This document shows positions 50,941-61,360 of a stretch of DNA of 64,000 bases, one piece after another. Made by a program: the position numbers and the translations under genes. The notes beneath the pieces were generated by a model. It saw only the letters and a list, made by a program, of their open reading frames with translations. It ran no database searches and had not been told where the DNA came from. Source of the stretch: Amaranthus tricolor (taxonomy: Eukaryota; Streptophyta; Magnoliopsida; Caryophyllales; Amaranthaceae); NCBI RefSeq assembly GCF_026212465.1, contig NC_080056.1, positions 24,914,673 through 24,978,672 of the forward strand. Reading direction: 5' to 3'. Positions within the stretch are counted from its first letter, which is position 1; every line of letters begins with the position of its first letter.

Positions 50941-52845
50941 ATTAAAGCATGCTCATATCCCCCTTACGGTGGACTACTAAATCAACCGGACGTAATCCAA
51001 TTGAGTCACGCCAGCTAATCATAATCTAATACTTTATCAGATGGGAATAACCTCCACTTTTGACTATTAATGAGCGCCCTGGGATAGCAGCACGCCAAAA
51101 CCCATTGAGCTACTCAACAAAATATGAAATTCACCTATAAAGGAGTTATTCTAACTCTAATTAAGGCATAATCTAATTCTTAGATAAATAAGGGGGTGGT
51201 CCCCGCCTCGTACTAACACTCTTATTCTCTATAACTATTCTAAGCGCAAGGATTTCATAGTCTACAACTTTTCGTATAAGGCGTACACACTAGTATCTCA
51301 TAGTTTTGATGCAATGCATATTATTACAATAAACAATAATGTCTTAAATAAAATTGCATATAAGGGTTCGTTAATGCGTGTACGTACCTGTAAGCGTCAC
51401 TGCACGACCAAAAGTTACAAAATTCACCCAACTAAGGTTCTATTTTTCTCTTATGAACTGGAAATCTATACAAGTTAGGAATAAAACTAATAAATCCCCT
51501 TAACTACTTTGTCATACCAACTAAATACCAAAGTAACCACTATCACTTATTCAACATGAGTTTTTCGATTACTCTAGCACATACACAATTCATTCAATAC
51601 AAGTCAAAATTATTAACTCAACACAGCATAAGTCTTTTCACCAATTTAAAAGTAAAAGCATATGTGAATCGTTCCGTTTTATCAACAAATTATGAGTATA
51701 TCGGTTCGCGTTACCCATAAATAACTAATCACAACTAAGCCTTACAATTTTAATATAACACTTATACAACAATAAGGCAAATTTTAGAGTTATCGAATTG
51801 CGATATCATTTGTCACATTCTCCAAAGCTAGAAAGAATTATAATCAAAACACGACAAGTAACTTTAGCAACCATCGATGATAAGTTAACATTATGCTCTT
51901 GGCTTACTAACATTATGCATTATGACTTCAATAACAACCGAATAAGAGTACTTGTAATTCGCAACAATCAAACCACAACAATTAGTAACTATTATTCCCA
52001 ATTTAACAACCAAAAATCACTTCCGTAGTCAACTAAAATCATCACCATTACTAATCATCACAACAATAACCAATCGACTAAGTTTTAAAACAACTTTTAA
52101 GGTTATTTAATCAGTTATCACCAAAATATAGTATAAAACACACATCATTAGTAATTTTATTTCTAAATCCAAACCCTAGTCATTTCATGTTGAAAGATAA
52201 TACTTTTAACCATTATCCATAGCAAGAATCAATAAACTAATACACCATCATAATGTACATGAAATCCCATACTATTAATAATTTCAAAGATAACACCTTT
52301 AATTGTTACTCATAGTAAAATTCAAAGAAACTAACAAACAATCAACAAAACCCATAATTTCTAATCACACTTCAAACCCTAAATCATAAATATGTTCAAT
52401 TCATCAATCAAACTCTTACCCACAAAAAGATTCAATGAATACAACACAAAAATCAACATCACAGACATAAACTTTATAAAACATCTAATTGAAACTAGAA
52501 GAATCAAATGGAAGAAGAGGAGATGGCTTACAAGGTTTAAAACTAGCAAAAAAAAAAATGGTGAAGAGGTAAGTGAAGGTTGTGAAAGTGGTAGCACAAG
52601 GCCAAAACCGGTTGGAAGAGAGCAAAAGCCGGCTGCCTCAGCCGCTGCTAACTGGCGACACACAACCTGGCTCAGCAAAGCTTGGCCGTTGTTTGGGGAG
52701 GAAGTCACGGCTGCTGTGACTGGCGGTGCCGCCAGCTGCTGTGGGAGGATGGTGGCGTGAGGAGTGAGGGAGAGGGAGAGAAGAAGAAAGGGAGGATGGA
52801 AATGACGGTTAGTAGAGCAACAAGGGTTTCAAGCCCTTTTATCAC

Positions 52846-52939
<94 letters not shown>
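52846..52939. repeat. (ATT)n microsatellite, about 31 repeats
   Basis: Uninterrupted ATT repeats over about 94 bp, likely hypermutable. They read through as poly-isoleucine in one frame, which is an artefact. Confidence 0.95.
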
Positions 52940-52940
<1 letters not shown>

Positions 52941-52943
52941 CCC

Positions 52944-52975
52944 TTTATTTATTTATTTATTTATTTATTTATTTT
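52944..52975. repeat. (TTTA)n microsatellite
   Basis: About seven to eight TTTA repeats directly after the ATT tract, separated by CCCC. Confidence 0.9.
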
Positions 52976-53017
52976 CTAAATTCTCTTGAAATGCCCAACT
53001 AAGAAGGCTCACATATG

Positions 53018-53738
53018 TGTGCTCACAAGTTCTAATAAAATAAAAATTTTGATTCGTACCTCTTTATTTTTAGTAATCGCAAATTTATTTTTGTTTCGGT
53101 AATGAAACGAGGAAGTGCGAGACACTTGGAATACCGAAAGTGGAAGCGTTGTAGGGAGCAGCAATTCGCGGAATAAAGGGAGACCTGAATTCCTGCAACA
53201 CAACACGTTAGCCTTGTTCGGGGGTGATCTCCCGGAAAACCCCTCCGACGCTCAAGTTAGAACGTTGATATGAGATTATGGAGTGGAAGATTATAAACTG
53301 AATGCAAGAAGATGTCGGGGTTAATATTGCTGGAATTGGGGTAGGCTAATGAAGTGGAGTAAGGATACTTAGGAGGATTATTTTTTTTATGATCCCTTCC
53401 TCTCTGATGGATGTCCCTATTTATAATGGTGAAGAAGGAAGTTATTTCAGATATAAGGTTGAATATCATGGGAGTACTGGGCAGTTGCCAGCCTTGGAAG
53501 AAGGATAACCAAGCAATGAGGGAGAGTGGGAAGTTGGGTCAAACAAAAGGTTATTTTCCTGGAGGGAGTTAGGGTTTTGTGGGTTACTAGCTCATGGGCT
53601 AATTAAGGAGATTAGGGAATTCAGAAAAAGGCCCCTTGACCGAAAGTCAAGGTCAACCCAAAAGGTCAAAGGGTATCAAGGTAATATTACATTAATAATT
53701 TATATAAATAAATAACTCAAATAAATGTTACCATGACA
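53018..53738 (-). repeat. 3' LTR of the Tat element
   Basis: Read on the minus strand it starts TGTCATGGTAAC right after the polypurine tract, contains a TATA box (53418-53426) and AATAAA-type signals near 53050-53100, and ends ...GAGCACA at about 53018. TGT...ACA ends fit an LTR of about 721 bp. The outer end is uncertain by two bases because the local sequence is TGTGTG, and the partner LTR is outside the window. Confidence 0.7.
53418..53426 (-). promoter_or_regulatory. LTR TATA box
   Basis: TTATAAATA on the minus strand inside the LTR, followed by a transcribed-looking R/U5 portion. Since this is the 3' LTR it would drive transcription outward towards 50 kb, over the LTR-like DNA and possibly the array. 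Confidence 0.55.
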
Positions 53739-53749
53739 TTTAGCCCCAC
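53739..53749 (-). other. Polypurine tract
   Basis: GTGGGGCTAAA on the minus strand, directly upstream of the LTR TGT. This is the plus-strand priming site for reverse transcription. Its G-rich then A-ending form is usual for Tat elements. Confidence 0.6.
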
Positions 53750-53987
53750 GCATGAAGGATGATGTGAAAAGGGAGCCCCAACGACTTGAAACATCTTTCT
53801 TTATGAAAATTGGGCTCGTAAGCTTCGAATCGACTGTTCACATGTCGAATTCCGAGTTGTACAGAAAAAGTTATGACCTTTTCAAAATAGTCATGTAAGA
53901 CGTCTTGAATCTAAGAGACAAGCGAACAAATCGAGCCGCGACACGTGGCACGCCGCGGAGTAGCCTTAGTCAGCAACAAAATGCAGA

Positions 53988-54050
53988 TACAAGGGTTTGA
54001 TCTTGCGACCTCCGGGATAGCATGCGTTACTTAGAACCAACTGAGACTGC
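53988..54050 (-). repeat. tRNA-like segment, copy 1
   Basis: On the minus strand GTCTCAGTTGGTTCTAAG resembles a tRNA D-arm/A box, and about 35 bases later GGTCGCAAGATCAAACCC resembles a T-arm/B box. There is no convincing acceptor stem or anticodon arm, so this is not called a tRNA gene. It may be a tRNA-derived fragment or SINE head inside the retroelement 3' region. Confidence 0.4.
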
Positions 54051-54290
54051 TATCTACTTGTGTATCATATCGCGCGGACTTTTTATAAGTTGATGCTTCC
54101 AGTCCAGCTGTTAATACTTGGATGCCATGACTATTTTCGCTACTTAGAATATTTTCGAATTTTGACCCACACAAGGGGGTCCGACTTGTCGACCTCGCGG
54201 ACAACATGAAGAATTTTACATGATATCTCGCGGCTCATAGAATGTCGTGGGATTACCTTAGCCATCTATATTTAGTAGCAAAAATGTAAT

Positions 54291-54352
54291 TGTTGAGGTT
54301 CGATGCCGCAACCTCTAATACACAGTGTAGCACTTCAAACCAACTGAGACAA
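54291..54352 (-). repeat. tRNA-like segment, copy 2
   Basis: Diverged copy of 53988-54050 at a 303-bp spacing. The minus strand has TCTCAGTTGGTTTGAAG, then GAGGTTGCGGCATCGAACC and CTC, which can fold as a T-arm. Both boxes are kept despite divergence between them. Confidence 0.42.
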
Positions 54353-55439
54353 CTAGTTCCTTGTGTGGCATAACGCACGGTTTCGTATATCAATACCCTT
54401 AGTTCAGCTTCCACTATTACCATGCCGCGGAAAAAGCAATACTTAGAATGCTTTTTGGAATTTGACCCACTCAAGGGGGTCCGACTTTTCAACCTCGCGA
54501 ATAACATGAAGGTTTTCTCTATTCCAATTCGGACTATCATATATATAAGGCCACGAAATTTTTTAAGACTTAGAATATTTTTGGGGCAAGGTCACCACCA
54601 AGGGGGGTTCGAATTTTGGACCCTACGGACAAGATATTAATCTTATTTTGCTCAATTATCCTTCTCGCTATATTATACGCCGTGGATTCTTCGGGGGATA
54701 CCATGCCGCGGCACGAGCAAGTCGACCCTCACACATTGAAGTCCAAACAGTAAATCACGCGTGTTGATGACGCGGCTTAGATTTATACTTAAGGGAGTCC
54801 GACTTACTCGTCTTAACAAGCCCCTTATTCTTTTATGACGCGAAATGAGCACAAAGGTCCGTGTCTTCAATCATACGGACAATACGAGAATTCATCCATA
54901 CTTAGAATTTTTCACAAATAATTGGGAGCAAATGGGGGTCCGACTTATCGACCATACGGACATCTTTTCCCAAAAAGAATATTGATGATTTACTTTTGAA
55001 AAATTAAGTTGATCATGCAGGGGTTCGTAACGAGGAGGAGGATGACGCGGCTATCATGGGTGACGTGACTAAAGATCCACCACATCTATAAGTCGGACGG
55101 TAGAATAAGCATTATTTCAGACTTATCGACCCTACGTCTTTATGAGGAAACTTGATAACTTAGAGAAATTATAAACGTTTTGGCACATCTTGAGGGTCCG
55201 ACTTATCGACTTCCCGGACATTTTTATGCACTGAGGTACTTAATCAAAATTTATATATCTCCCCTCTTATTGGGAGTCCGACTTTCCGACTTCACGGATG
55301 ACGCTAGGTAAATACTTTGAAAAATCCTCGCCGTTTCCCCTCTCAGTGAGGGTCTGACTTGTCGACTTCCCGGTTTTAGTTTGGAGATTCCCCTTTTCGT
55401 TAAGGGGTGTTATGGTCTGAGTTGGAGCATTTATTGCTA

Positions 55440-55449
55440 CAATAAATAG
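55440..55449 (+). promoter_or_regulatory. Putative TATA box of the antisense gene
   Basis: CAATAAATAG, about 300 bp before the antisense reading frame, followed by a leader rich in TCTTCAAA-type repeats (55540-55700). It suggests the antisense gene has its own promoter. This is inference from position. Confidence 0.4.
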
Positions 55450-55760
55450 GGTTGTTGGAACTGTTCTCTCTCACCTAACCTTCATTAATTCCCTCATTCC
55501 TTCAAGTTGTTAGAGAGAGATTAAAGAGAAAACGCTCTGACAATCATCAAACATCCTTCAAACTTCTGACATAATTCTCGAAGATCTTCAAGGCCTCTGA
55601 CAAATCTTCATCAAATTTCTGACAAATCTTCAAAATTTCTTCAAGGTATTCAAATTTTTCCTCAAATTCTTGAATTTCTTCAAATTATTCTTCAAACTGT
55701 TCTTCGTGTTCTTGAATGATTAAAGCTTTGAATTAGTTTTATGCAATTAGTCATTATTCT

Positions 55761-58752
55761 TTGCAAGTTTTGCCTACTACTTTACGACTCATTAATAGGG
55801 ATGTCGCGGCTACTCATGAGAAAATAGCTAACTTGGACATTAACTCTGCTAACCCGGCGAAAATTCCTTTGGTAGTATGTAGGCGTTTTAATAAGGAGGG
55901 ATTGCTAATAAATGATTCGGATGATAGCAGTTCAGTGAGAATTACTCCTCATTACGAATCAATAAAGACCGAGGAAGAGTCATCTATATCCCCTATATAT
56001 ACACCTGAGAAAATGAAATCGGCTCCTTGGGAGGTGAGCATTGCTTTCTTCCCAAATTACTTGCCGCGAATAAATCCTGACCTGGAAGGGTTATTGTGTG
56101 TAGATATGGAAAAGATCGAGGCAATTGAGTCTTCCGAAAGAGAAAGTGCGACGCCTGTGCCTCCTCCACTTTATATCCCGAGCGGCGGGCCCCTTAATTA
56201 CTTCATAGATTTACAAACCAAAAGAGATTTGGACAAGCGACGGGATGCCATCTCTCTAAAATGGGGTTTGAAAGATGACATCAACATCATTACTCCGGGG
56301 AATTATGATACTGTTAGGTTTCCTCCCCCACATTGTATAGCTGTATATTTTATTTCTTTTGAATTAGGACTTAGGTTCCCTCTTCATCCCTTTTTCCGGG
56401 AAGTATTAGATTCTTTGAACGTTTCTGTGGCCGAATTATACCCGAATGCTTGGGGTTGTATGGTGGCGTTTTTAATTTTGTGCAAAGTCTTGGGCATGCC
56501 TCCCACTCTAACAGCGTTTAGATACATCTTTAGAGCCCGGCTGTGTAATTCCGAGTTACACGGTTGCGGATGGATAACATTTACACACCGTCGTGGGCTG
56601 ATGATAGTCCACGACCTCCCTGACAACCAGAAGGGTTACAGGACAAAGTTCGCTTACTTGTATAGTTCCGGGGGAAGGAATATTAAAACTTCTTTTGACA
56701 TTAAACCCAACCTTTCGGGTTTCAATAATGGAGTCTCGCAATGTTCATTTACTGACGCGGTGATTATAGAATACGCAAAGATGGACGTGCAATTGGGAAG
56801 GAAACCCATGAACGTCCAGCTCAACTGGATACCAGGTCGTGCTGAGTTGGAGAGCGAGAATCTCCTCTCAGCATTCAGCATCAGCATTCAACATTCAGAA
56901 TCTCCTCTAACTTTGGAATTTTCAGGGATCGCCAAGGAAAACTTGAGAGCTAAAAATCTAGACCTGATGAAGAAGTTCAGCGTCATGCGATTTGCCCAGG
57001 GGGCCAATCAGAGGGCCGCGGAGAAGCCTTTGCCACTTCCTTCCAAGGTATATATTCATGTTTCTTGTAAGAGAGCCCTGGGGAATTTTCTGACTTTTTC
57101 TCTTCGTAGGATTCGGCCACGGTGGAAAAGGGGCTGGACGAGGTTCCCGACAACGAGGAGGCTCTCTGACTCCTCGAGGAGAGGAAGAGGATTCACATCC
57201 CTGATGAATCCAAGAGGGTGATCTCCCCGGACCAGGGGGCGAAGGAAAAGGGGGGGGAAAACGGAGAAGAAGAGGAAGAGGGACTCCTCTTCCCAAGCCG
57301 AAAGTGCCACGAAACGAGCTTCCGTGGACACAATTAGGACCGCCGTGCCTCTACAAATGAGGTCGGCACAGGGGGAGGTGTCTACTCCTCAAGGTAAGGC
57401 GTCACCTGTATCCGACAAGGGGAAGGAGAAGGTGGGGGAGTCGGTCGCGGCCCCGGGATCTCCCATTGCCGAGGTGTATCGTCATTGCCGAGTCTTGCCC
57501 TTTCGACACGATACCTTGTTTATAGTCTTGGGGCATAAGGGCATGATCATTCGTTTTAACAGGGCGACATCACACTTGATCAGCAAGGTTGATGTCGATC
57601 ATTTAGAGTCCCTGTCCCCCAGCGATAGAGTGCGTCAATTCCAAGCTTCCGCGGCTGAGTTAATATCCATACTGTCATTTTTCTTTCGATTTCTACGTAT
57701 GGAATTTTAATCTTGGTTATTTTGCAGGCGTTTTTAAGGTTGTCCTTTGAGCTGAACTTAAGCCGTCAGAGTGCCGCGGATAAGGAGACTCTGGCTGCTC
57801 TAGCCTCCCGCTGCGATGAGAAGAACGAGGAGTTAAAAAAGCTCCGAGAAGATCTTGGACAACTGCCGGGCTTAAAAGAAAAGTTGGCTAAGTGCACTGA
57901 GCTGAAAGAGCGCTTAGTCAAGACTGAGCAGTGGCGGGAAGGGGCCAAGAAGCAGCTTGAAGGGGTCATCGGAAGCTTGGACGTGGCCTCTAATATGTCT
58001 GCTAACCTCGGCCATGAGGTCGGTTTCCTGATGGACGTTCATGCCAGACTGGTTCATCAAAACTAGTTTCTTATTCAACAGGTGTCGGATGACCTGCCCA
58101 GTTCAAGACCTTACTGTCCGCGGCAAAATTCGCTCGGAAAGGCGGGCCCGGATAGCGAGGGATTGGCTGACCTCGGATGAGCGAGAGGCGTCGAGTTTTT
58201 TGGAAGATCTGACCGCTGAGATGATGGACGCCAATTCTAAAATCAGTGATGAGAAATATCGTCTGGCTGCCGTGGAGTTAGGCGTCGACTTCGATTCTCT
58301 ACGACAAATGGCTAATCAAAAGGGAGACGAAGCCTTGACCAACCTAGCTTCGATTTTGGAACGGGAGTTAGCGGTGCTGGTTGATCCCAATTGAGAAGTG
58401 GAGGAGGAGAGAGTTTGGTCGGAGAGAGTCGATACTGCGGCTGAGAAGGAGGCATTGTGCCTCGACCTAGACAAGCTGACTCTCTCCCCCCCCTTCAACC
58501 CCAGACATCCCGAAGAATTTGGTGCTCTCTAAGCTAGAGAGTCTATGCTTGGATTTGTCAAATCTGCTGATTGATGAGGGAAAGAACCTCCAGGGCTTAT
58601 CCAGGGATTTATCTGAGATCGAGGTGGAGCCGTTTAATGTTGAAGACTTTGTAAGCTTCACCTCGAGTCTCGGCGAGGGGATGGCCGGGTCTCCGCAATT
58701 GCCGCCTCAAGATCCAGAAGGGGATGTCGACGCCTTCCTAAATGATGTTTAA
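55761..58752 (+). pseudogene. Antisense extra ORF of Tat element (putative gypsy-type transposon protein, coiled coil)
   Basis: Opposite in strand to gag-pol, between integrase and 3' LTR. The first exon (to 57047) carries the domain usually named putative gypsy-type transposon protein (Transposase_28): FELGLRFPLHPFFREVL, then LYPNAWGCMVAFLILC, at residues about 190-250. An intron of 62 bp runs 57048-57109. The next part meets a TGA at 57167-57169 and a frame change near 57240 into a basic KKRKRDSSSQ stretch. A second intron seems to end at 57727, before a Leu/Lys/Glu-rich coiled coil (KKLREDLGQLPGLKEKLAK). A third seems to end near 58083, and another helical part and an acidic end follow, after a TGA at 58392. 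No convincing ATG opens the frame. The protein's role is unknown even in intact relatives. It would have about 800 residues. Confidence 0.75.
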
Positions 58753-59507
58753 TTTGAATTGTAATTTTATAAACCTTTGGGCCTTGTAATTTTGAACAGC
58801 GATTTGTTAGCTTATATATTTCGATGATTTCTGACGTTTTCAATGTTTATGGCCAGGATATGTACTTTGAATCTCCGGTTTGTGAGTCGCAGATCCCCGT
58901 TTTACTTAGGACGTTGAGTTCCAATCTCACTTGGAACAAATTTGATCACCGGACCCTTATTAAGGGGTCCGGCTTGTCATTGACTGGTATTGACGGAAAT
59001 TGTTGATTTTAACTTAGAATAATTTTGACCTTGAGACCCCTTTCGAAGGGTCCGACTTATGGATGTCATTGATTCAAGATAACTGATTTTTCTGATTTTG
59101 GGACCCCTCTCAAGGGGTCCGACTTATAGATTTTACTGATTTTTCTGATTTTGGGGACTACTGAGGGTCCGACTTATCAATGTTACTGATTCAAGATAAC
59201 TTAGAATAAGTTTTATTATGGGACCCCTCTCAAGGGGTCCGACTTATAGATATTACTGATTTTAATGAGATTTGTAATAATGATAGAGGAAGTAGAATAT
59301 AACCGAATACTTGTGAATGTTGGTGCATGATAATCTGAAAATGAAACTTCTGATATATTGATATTTGGAAATGACAACAGACAGGTGACGATACTAAGAA
59401 AATGTAAATGATGATGTGACTACACCACGGATTGAAACCAATGATTATTGACTGACTACGCCGCGGATTGAAACTAATGATTATTGATTGGCCTCTTGCG
59501 AATCTTA
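58753..59507. repeat. Spacer between antisense gene and integrase, with the same stem-loop motifs
   Basis: Five copies of GGGTCCGACTT or GGTCCGGCTT at about 58966, 59049, 59116, 59166 and 59236. At 59101 and 59221 the sequence GGACCCCTCTCAAGGGGTCC is a perfect 7-bp stem with a 6-base loop. These match the motifs on the far side of the antisense gene. The rest (59260-59507) is AT-rich and includes a duplicated GCGGATTGAAAC-type stretch. No frame is supported. Confidence 0.75.
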
Positions 59508-60773
59508 TTAAATGAAGTATTTCTTCAAGTGATCTCCATTCCATGGACGGGGTAGTTTTTTCCCTTTCATATCTTCTAGTTCGAACGTCCCGGGTTTGAT
59601 GACGCGGATAATTTTGAATGGGCCATCCCAGTTGGCTCCTAGTTTTCCTTTATCTACGATTTTTCCCGTGGCTTCAACTTTACGGAGGATGAGGTCGTCG
59701 ACTTGAATGCGTTTAGTTTTGACGTGTCGGTTGAAGCTGCGAATCATCTTTTGTTTTTGGGCCATGGACCTTAATAATGCATTCCCCCTTGTTTCCGAAA
59801 GCAGATCTAAGTTTGCTCTTTTTTCTTGTTCATTTTCGCTGTGTGAGTAATAGGTGACCCTTGTGGAGGGTATACCTATTTCTACTGGAAGGACTGCTTC
59901 GGACCCTCAAACCAAGGAGAATGGGGTATGTCCGGTCGCTTCTTTGATGGTCGTTCGACTTGTCCATAAGATGCCGGGTAGTTCTTCATCCCAAGTACCT
60001 TTTGCCCCTTCTATTTTCTTTTTGATGCCATTCAGAATTTCTTTGTTTGCTGACTCTACTTGGCCATTGGTTTGAGGTCGAGATACTGAACTGAATCGGA
60101 TTTGAATGTTGAACCTGTCGCAGTACTCTATTGTGTTCTTGCTAACGAACTGTCTCCCATTGTCTGTGATGATTATACGAGGAATGCCGTATCTCGTGAT
60201 GATATTTCGCCATATGAACTGACAGATTTGCTTATATGTGATGGAGCTAAGAGCCTCGGCTTCCACATACTTGGTAAAGTAATCGATGGCCACGATAATG
60301 AACTTGCGCTGTCCCTTTGCCGGAGGGAAGGGACTGAGAAGATCTATTCCCCATTTATCGAAGGGCAAGACTGCTTGAATGGCGGACAAGTAGTTTGATG
60401 GCTTTCTTCCTATCTTTGAATGGTACTGGCAAGTGGGACACCGTTTGATCAGTGCTTCCGCGTCACCTCTGAGTGAGGGCCAGTAGTATCCACTTCTAAG
60501 GACTTTGCCTATTACTGTTTGTACCCCTTGATGTATTCCACATCTGCCTTCGTGTATTTCACGAAGGATGTAGTTTCCTTCTTCAGGAGAAACACACTTC
60601 AGAAGGGGATGTGTATATGATTTTTTGTAGAGCGTTCCTTCGTGGAGTTTGAACCATCCGGCCTTCTTTTGTAGCATTTTCACCTGATTCTCATCTTGGG
60701 GGAGCGTTTGATTTTGCAAGTACTTGATGTATGGTTCCATCCACGTTTCTGATCTATCAATGGTATTGACCAT
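59508..60773 (-). pseudogene. Integrase domain of the Tat pol
   Basis: Inserts the reverse-transcribed DNA into the host chromosome. An HHCC zinc region is visible (EIHEGRCGIHQ ... RCPTCQ). The catalytic core shows WGIDLLSPFP (Asp), IITDNGRQF (Asp) and QTNGQVESANKE (Glu). The C-terminal part (59765-59508) has the usual GPFKIIRV and GTFELEDMKGK pattern and ends HLKKYFI. An in-frame TGA at 59907-59909 separates the core from the C-terminal part. Another stop at 60804-60806 separates it from RNase H. The frame is otherwise collinear. Confidence 0.88.
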
Positions 60774-60803
60774 GAAATTGATGCTGGGGTTAGGAAGTAC
60801 TTC

Positions 60804-61360
60804 TCAGATAATGTCACGAGCCACGAATGATTCAACTAAGCTGGCATGTTTTGCCAGAGAGTCTGAAACTGCATTTTGGGATCTTGGGATGTGAGCTAAT
60901 GTAAACTTGTTGAATTTCTTGACAAATTCTCTTACTCGTTGTAAGAACATCTTCATGCTATCATCCTTGGCTTCGAATTCCCTATTTACTTGTCCGACTA
61001 TCAGTTGAGAGTCAGAGAAGGTGGATAATATTTTAGCCCCTGCTTCATAGCAGATTTTGAGCCCCATTAGTAATGCCTCGTATTCTGCTTCATTGTTAGA
61101 GGCCGCGAACTCGAATCTAACTGCTCTTTCCATACGGACCCTGGCGGAAGATACAATCAGAAGTCCGGCTCCACTTGCTGATTGTGTTGAGGACCCATCT
61201 ACATACAATTTCCATTCTTGATTGGGATCAGGATGATGAGGGATAGTGCTTTCGGCTATGAAGTCAGCAAGGGCTTGGGCTTTGATTGCTGCTCGTGGCT
61301 CATATTCAATGCCGAAATCTGCAAGTTGATTAGCCCAATCAGTGATGCGGCTCGATTAGT
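60804..61360 (-). pseudogene. Second RNase H of the Tat pol
   Basis: Degrades RNA in RNA-DNA hybrids during reverse transcription. YVDGSSTQSASGAGLL gives the first Asp, NNEAEYEALLMGL the Glu, FSDSQLIVGQVN the next Asp, and NAVSDSLAKHAS the last. This extra copy downstream of the normal RNase H is a Tat-clade trait. The frame reads open upstream to about 61355, where a frameshift parts it from the preceding domain. It ends at an in-frame TGA (60804-60806). Confidence 0.85.

Larger units (their letters stand above)
50480..53017 (-). mobile_element. Probable interrupted LTR (minus orientation) adjoining the array
   Basis: AAAAGAATTTAGG... at 50480 followed by a diverged TAGTCTGTAGTACCTTGAGG continues past the point where array units jump back to the MULE, so this is the ancestral flank. 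Together with the TGTAACACCC foldback in each unit it looks like the 3' part of an LTR read on the minus strand. That strand shows a pyrimidine-rich leader (near 52800), a GT donor-like site, and CTTACAGGTACGTACACGC near 51390. The opposite LTR end is missing because the Tat element starts at 53018. No retroviral-type coding region is present. Short frames at 50699-50941 and 52392-52760 have no recognisable domain. LTR identity is inferred. Confidence 0.45.
53750..55435. repeat. Tat 3' untranslated region with repeated stem-loop/GACTT motif
   Basis: Non-coding region of about 1.7 kb. GGTCCGACTT or a one- or two-base variant appears near 54178, 54478, 54796, 54937, 55195, 55275 and 55351, and an inverted copy (ATAAGTCGGAC) near 55090. 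Several copies follow a CCC-rich stretch that can pair with the GGG preceding TCC. A 300-303-bp imperfect duplication spans about 54036-54640. Hypervariable repeat-bearing 3' regions are known in Tat/Ogre elements. The function is unknown. Confidence 0.75.

Noticed and set aside
50699..50941. Protein genes of 79 codons on both strands
   Set aside because: Mirror frames over a GC-rich repeat with no domain and no supporting context.
52392..53002. Coding genes over 52.4-53.0 kb
   Set aside because: The sequence looks like an LTR leader and the longer frame runs through an ATT microsatellite as poly-isoleucine.
53988..54352. True tRNA genes
   Set aside because: Only A- and B-box-like parts are present, with no acceptor stem or anticodon arm that folds convincingly.
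55761..58752. Host gene on the plus strand inside the Tat region
   Set aside because: Its domain and position match the antisense extra ORF of Tat elements, and it lies between integrase and 3' LTR.
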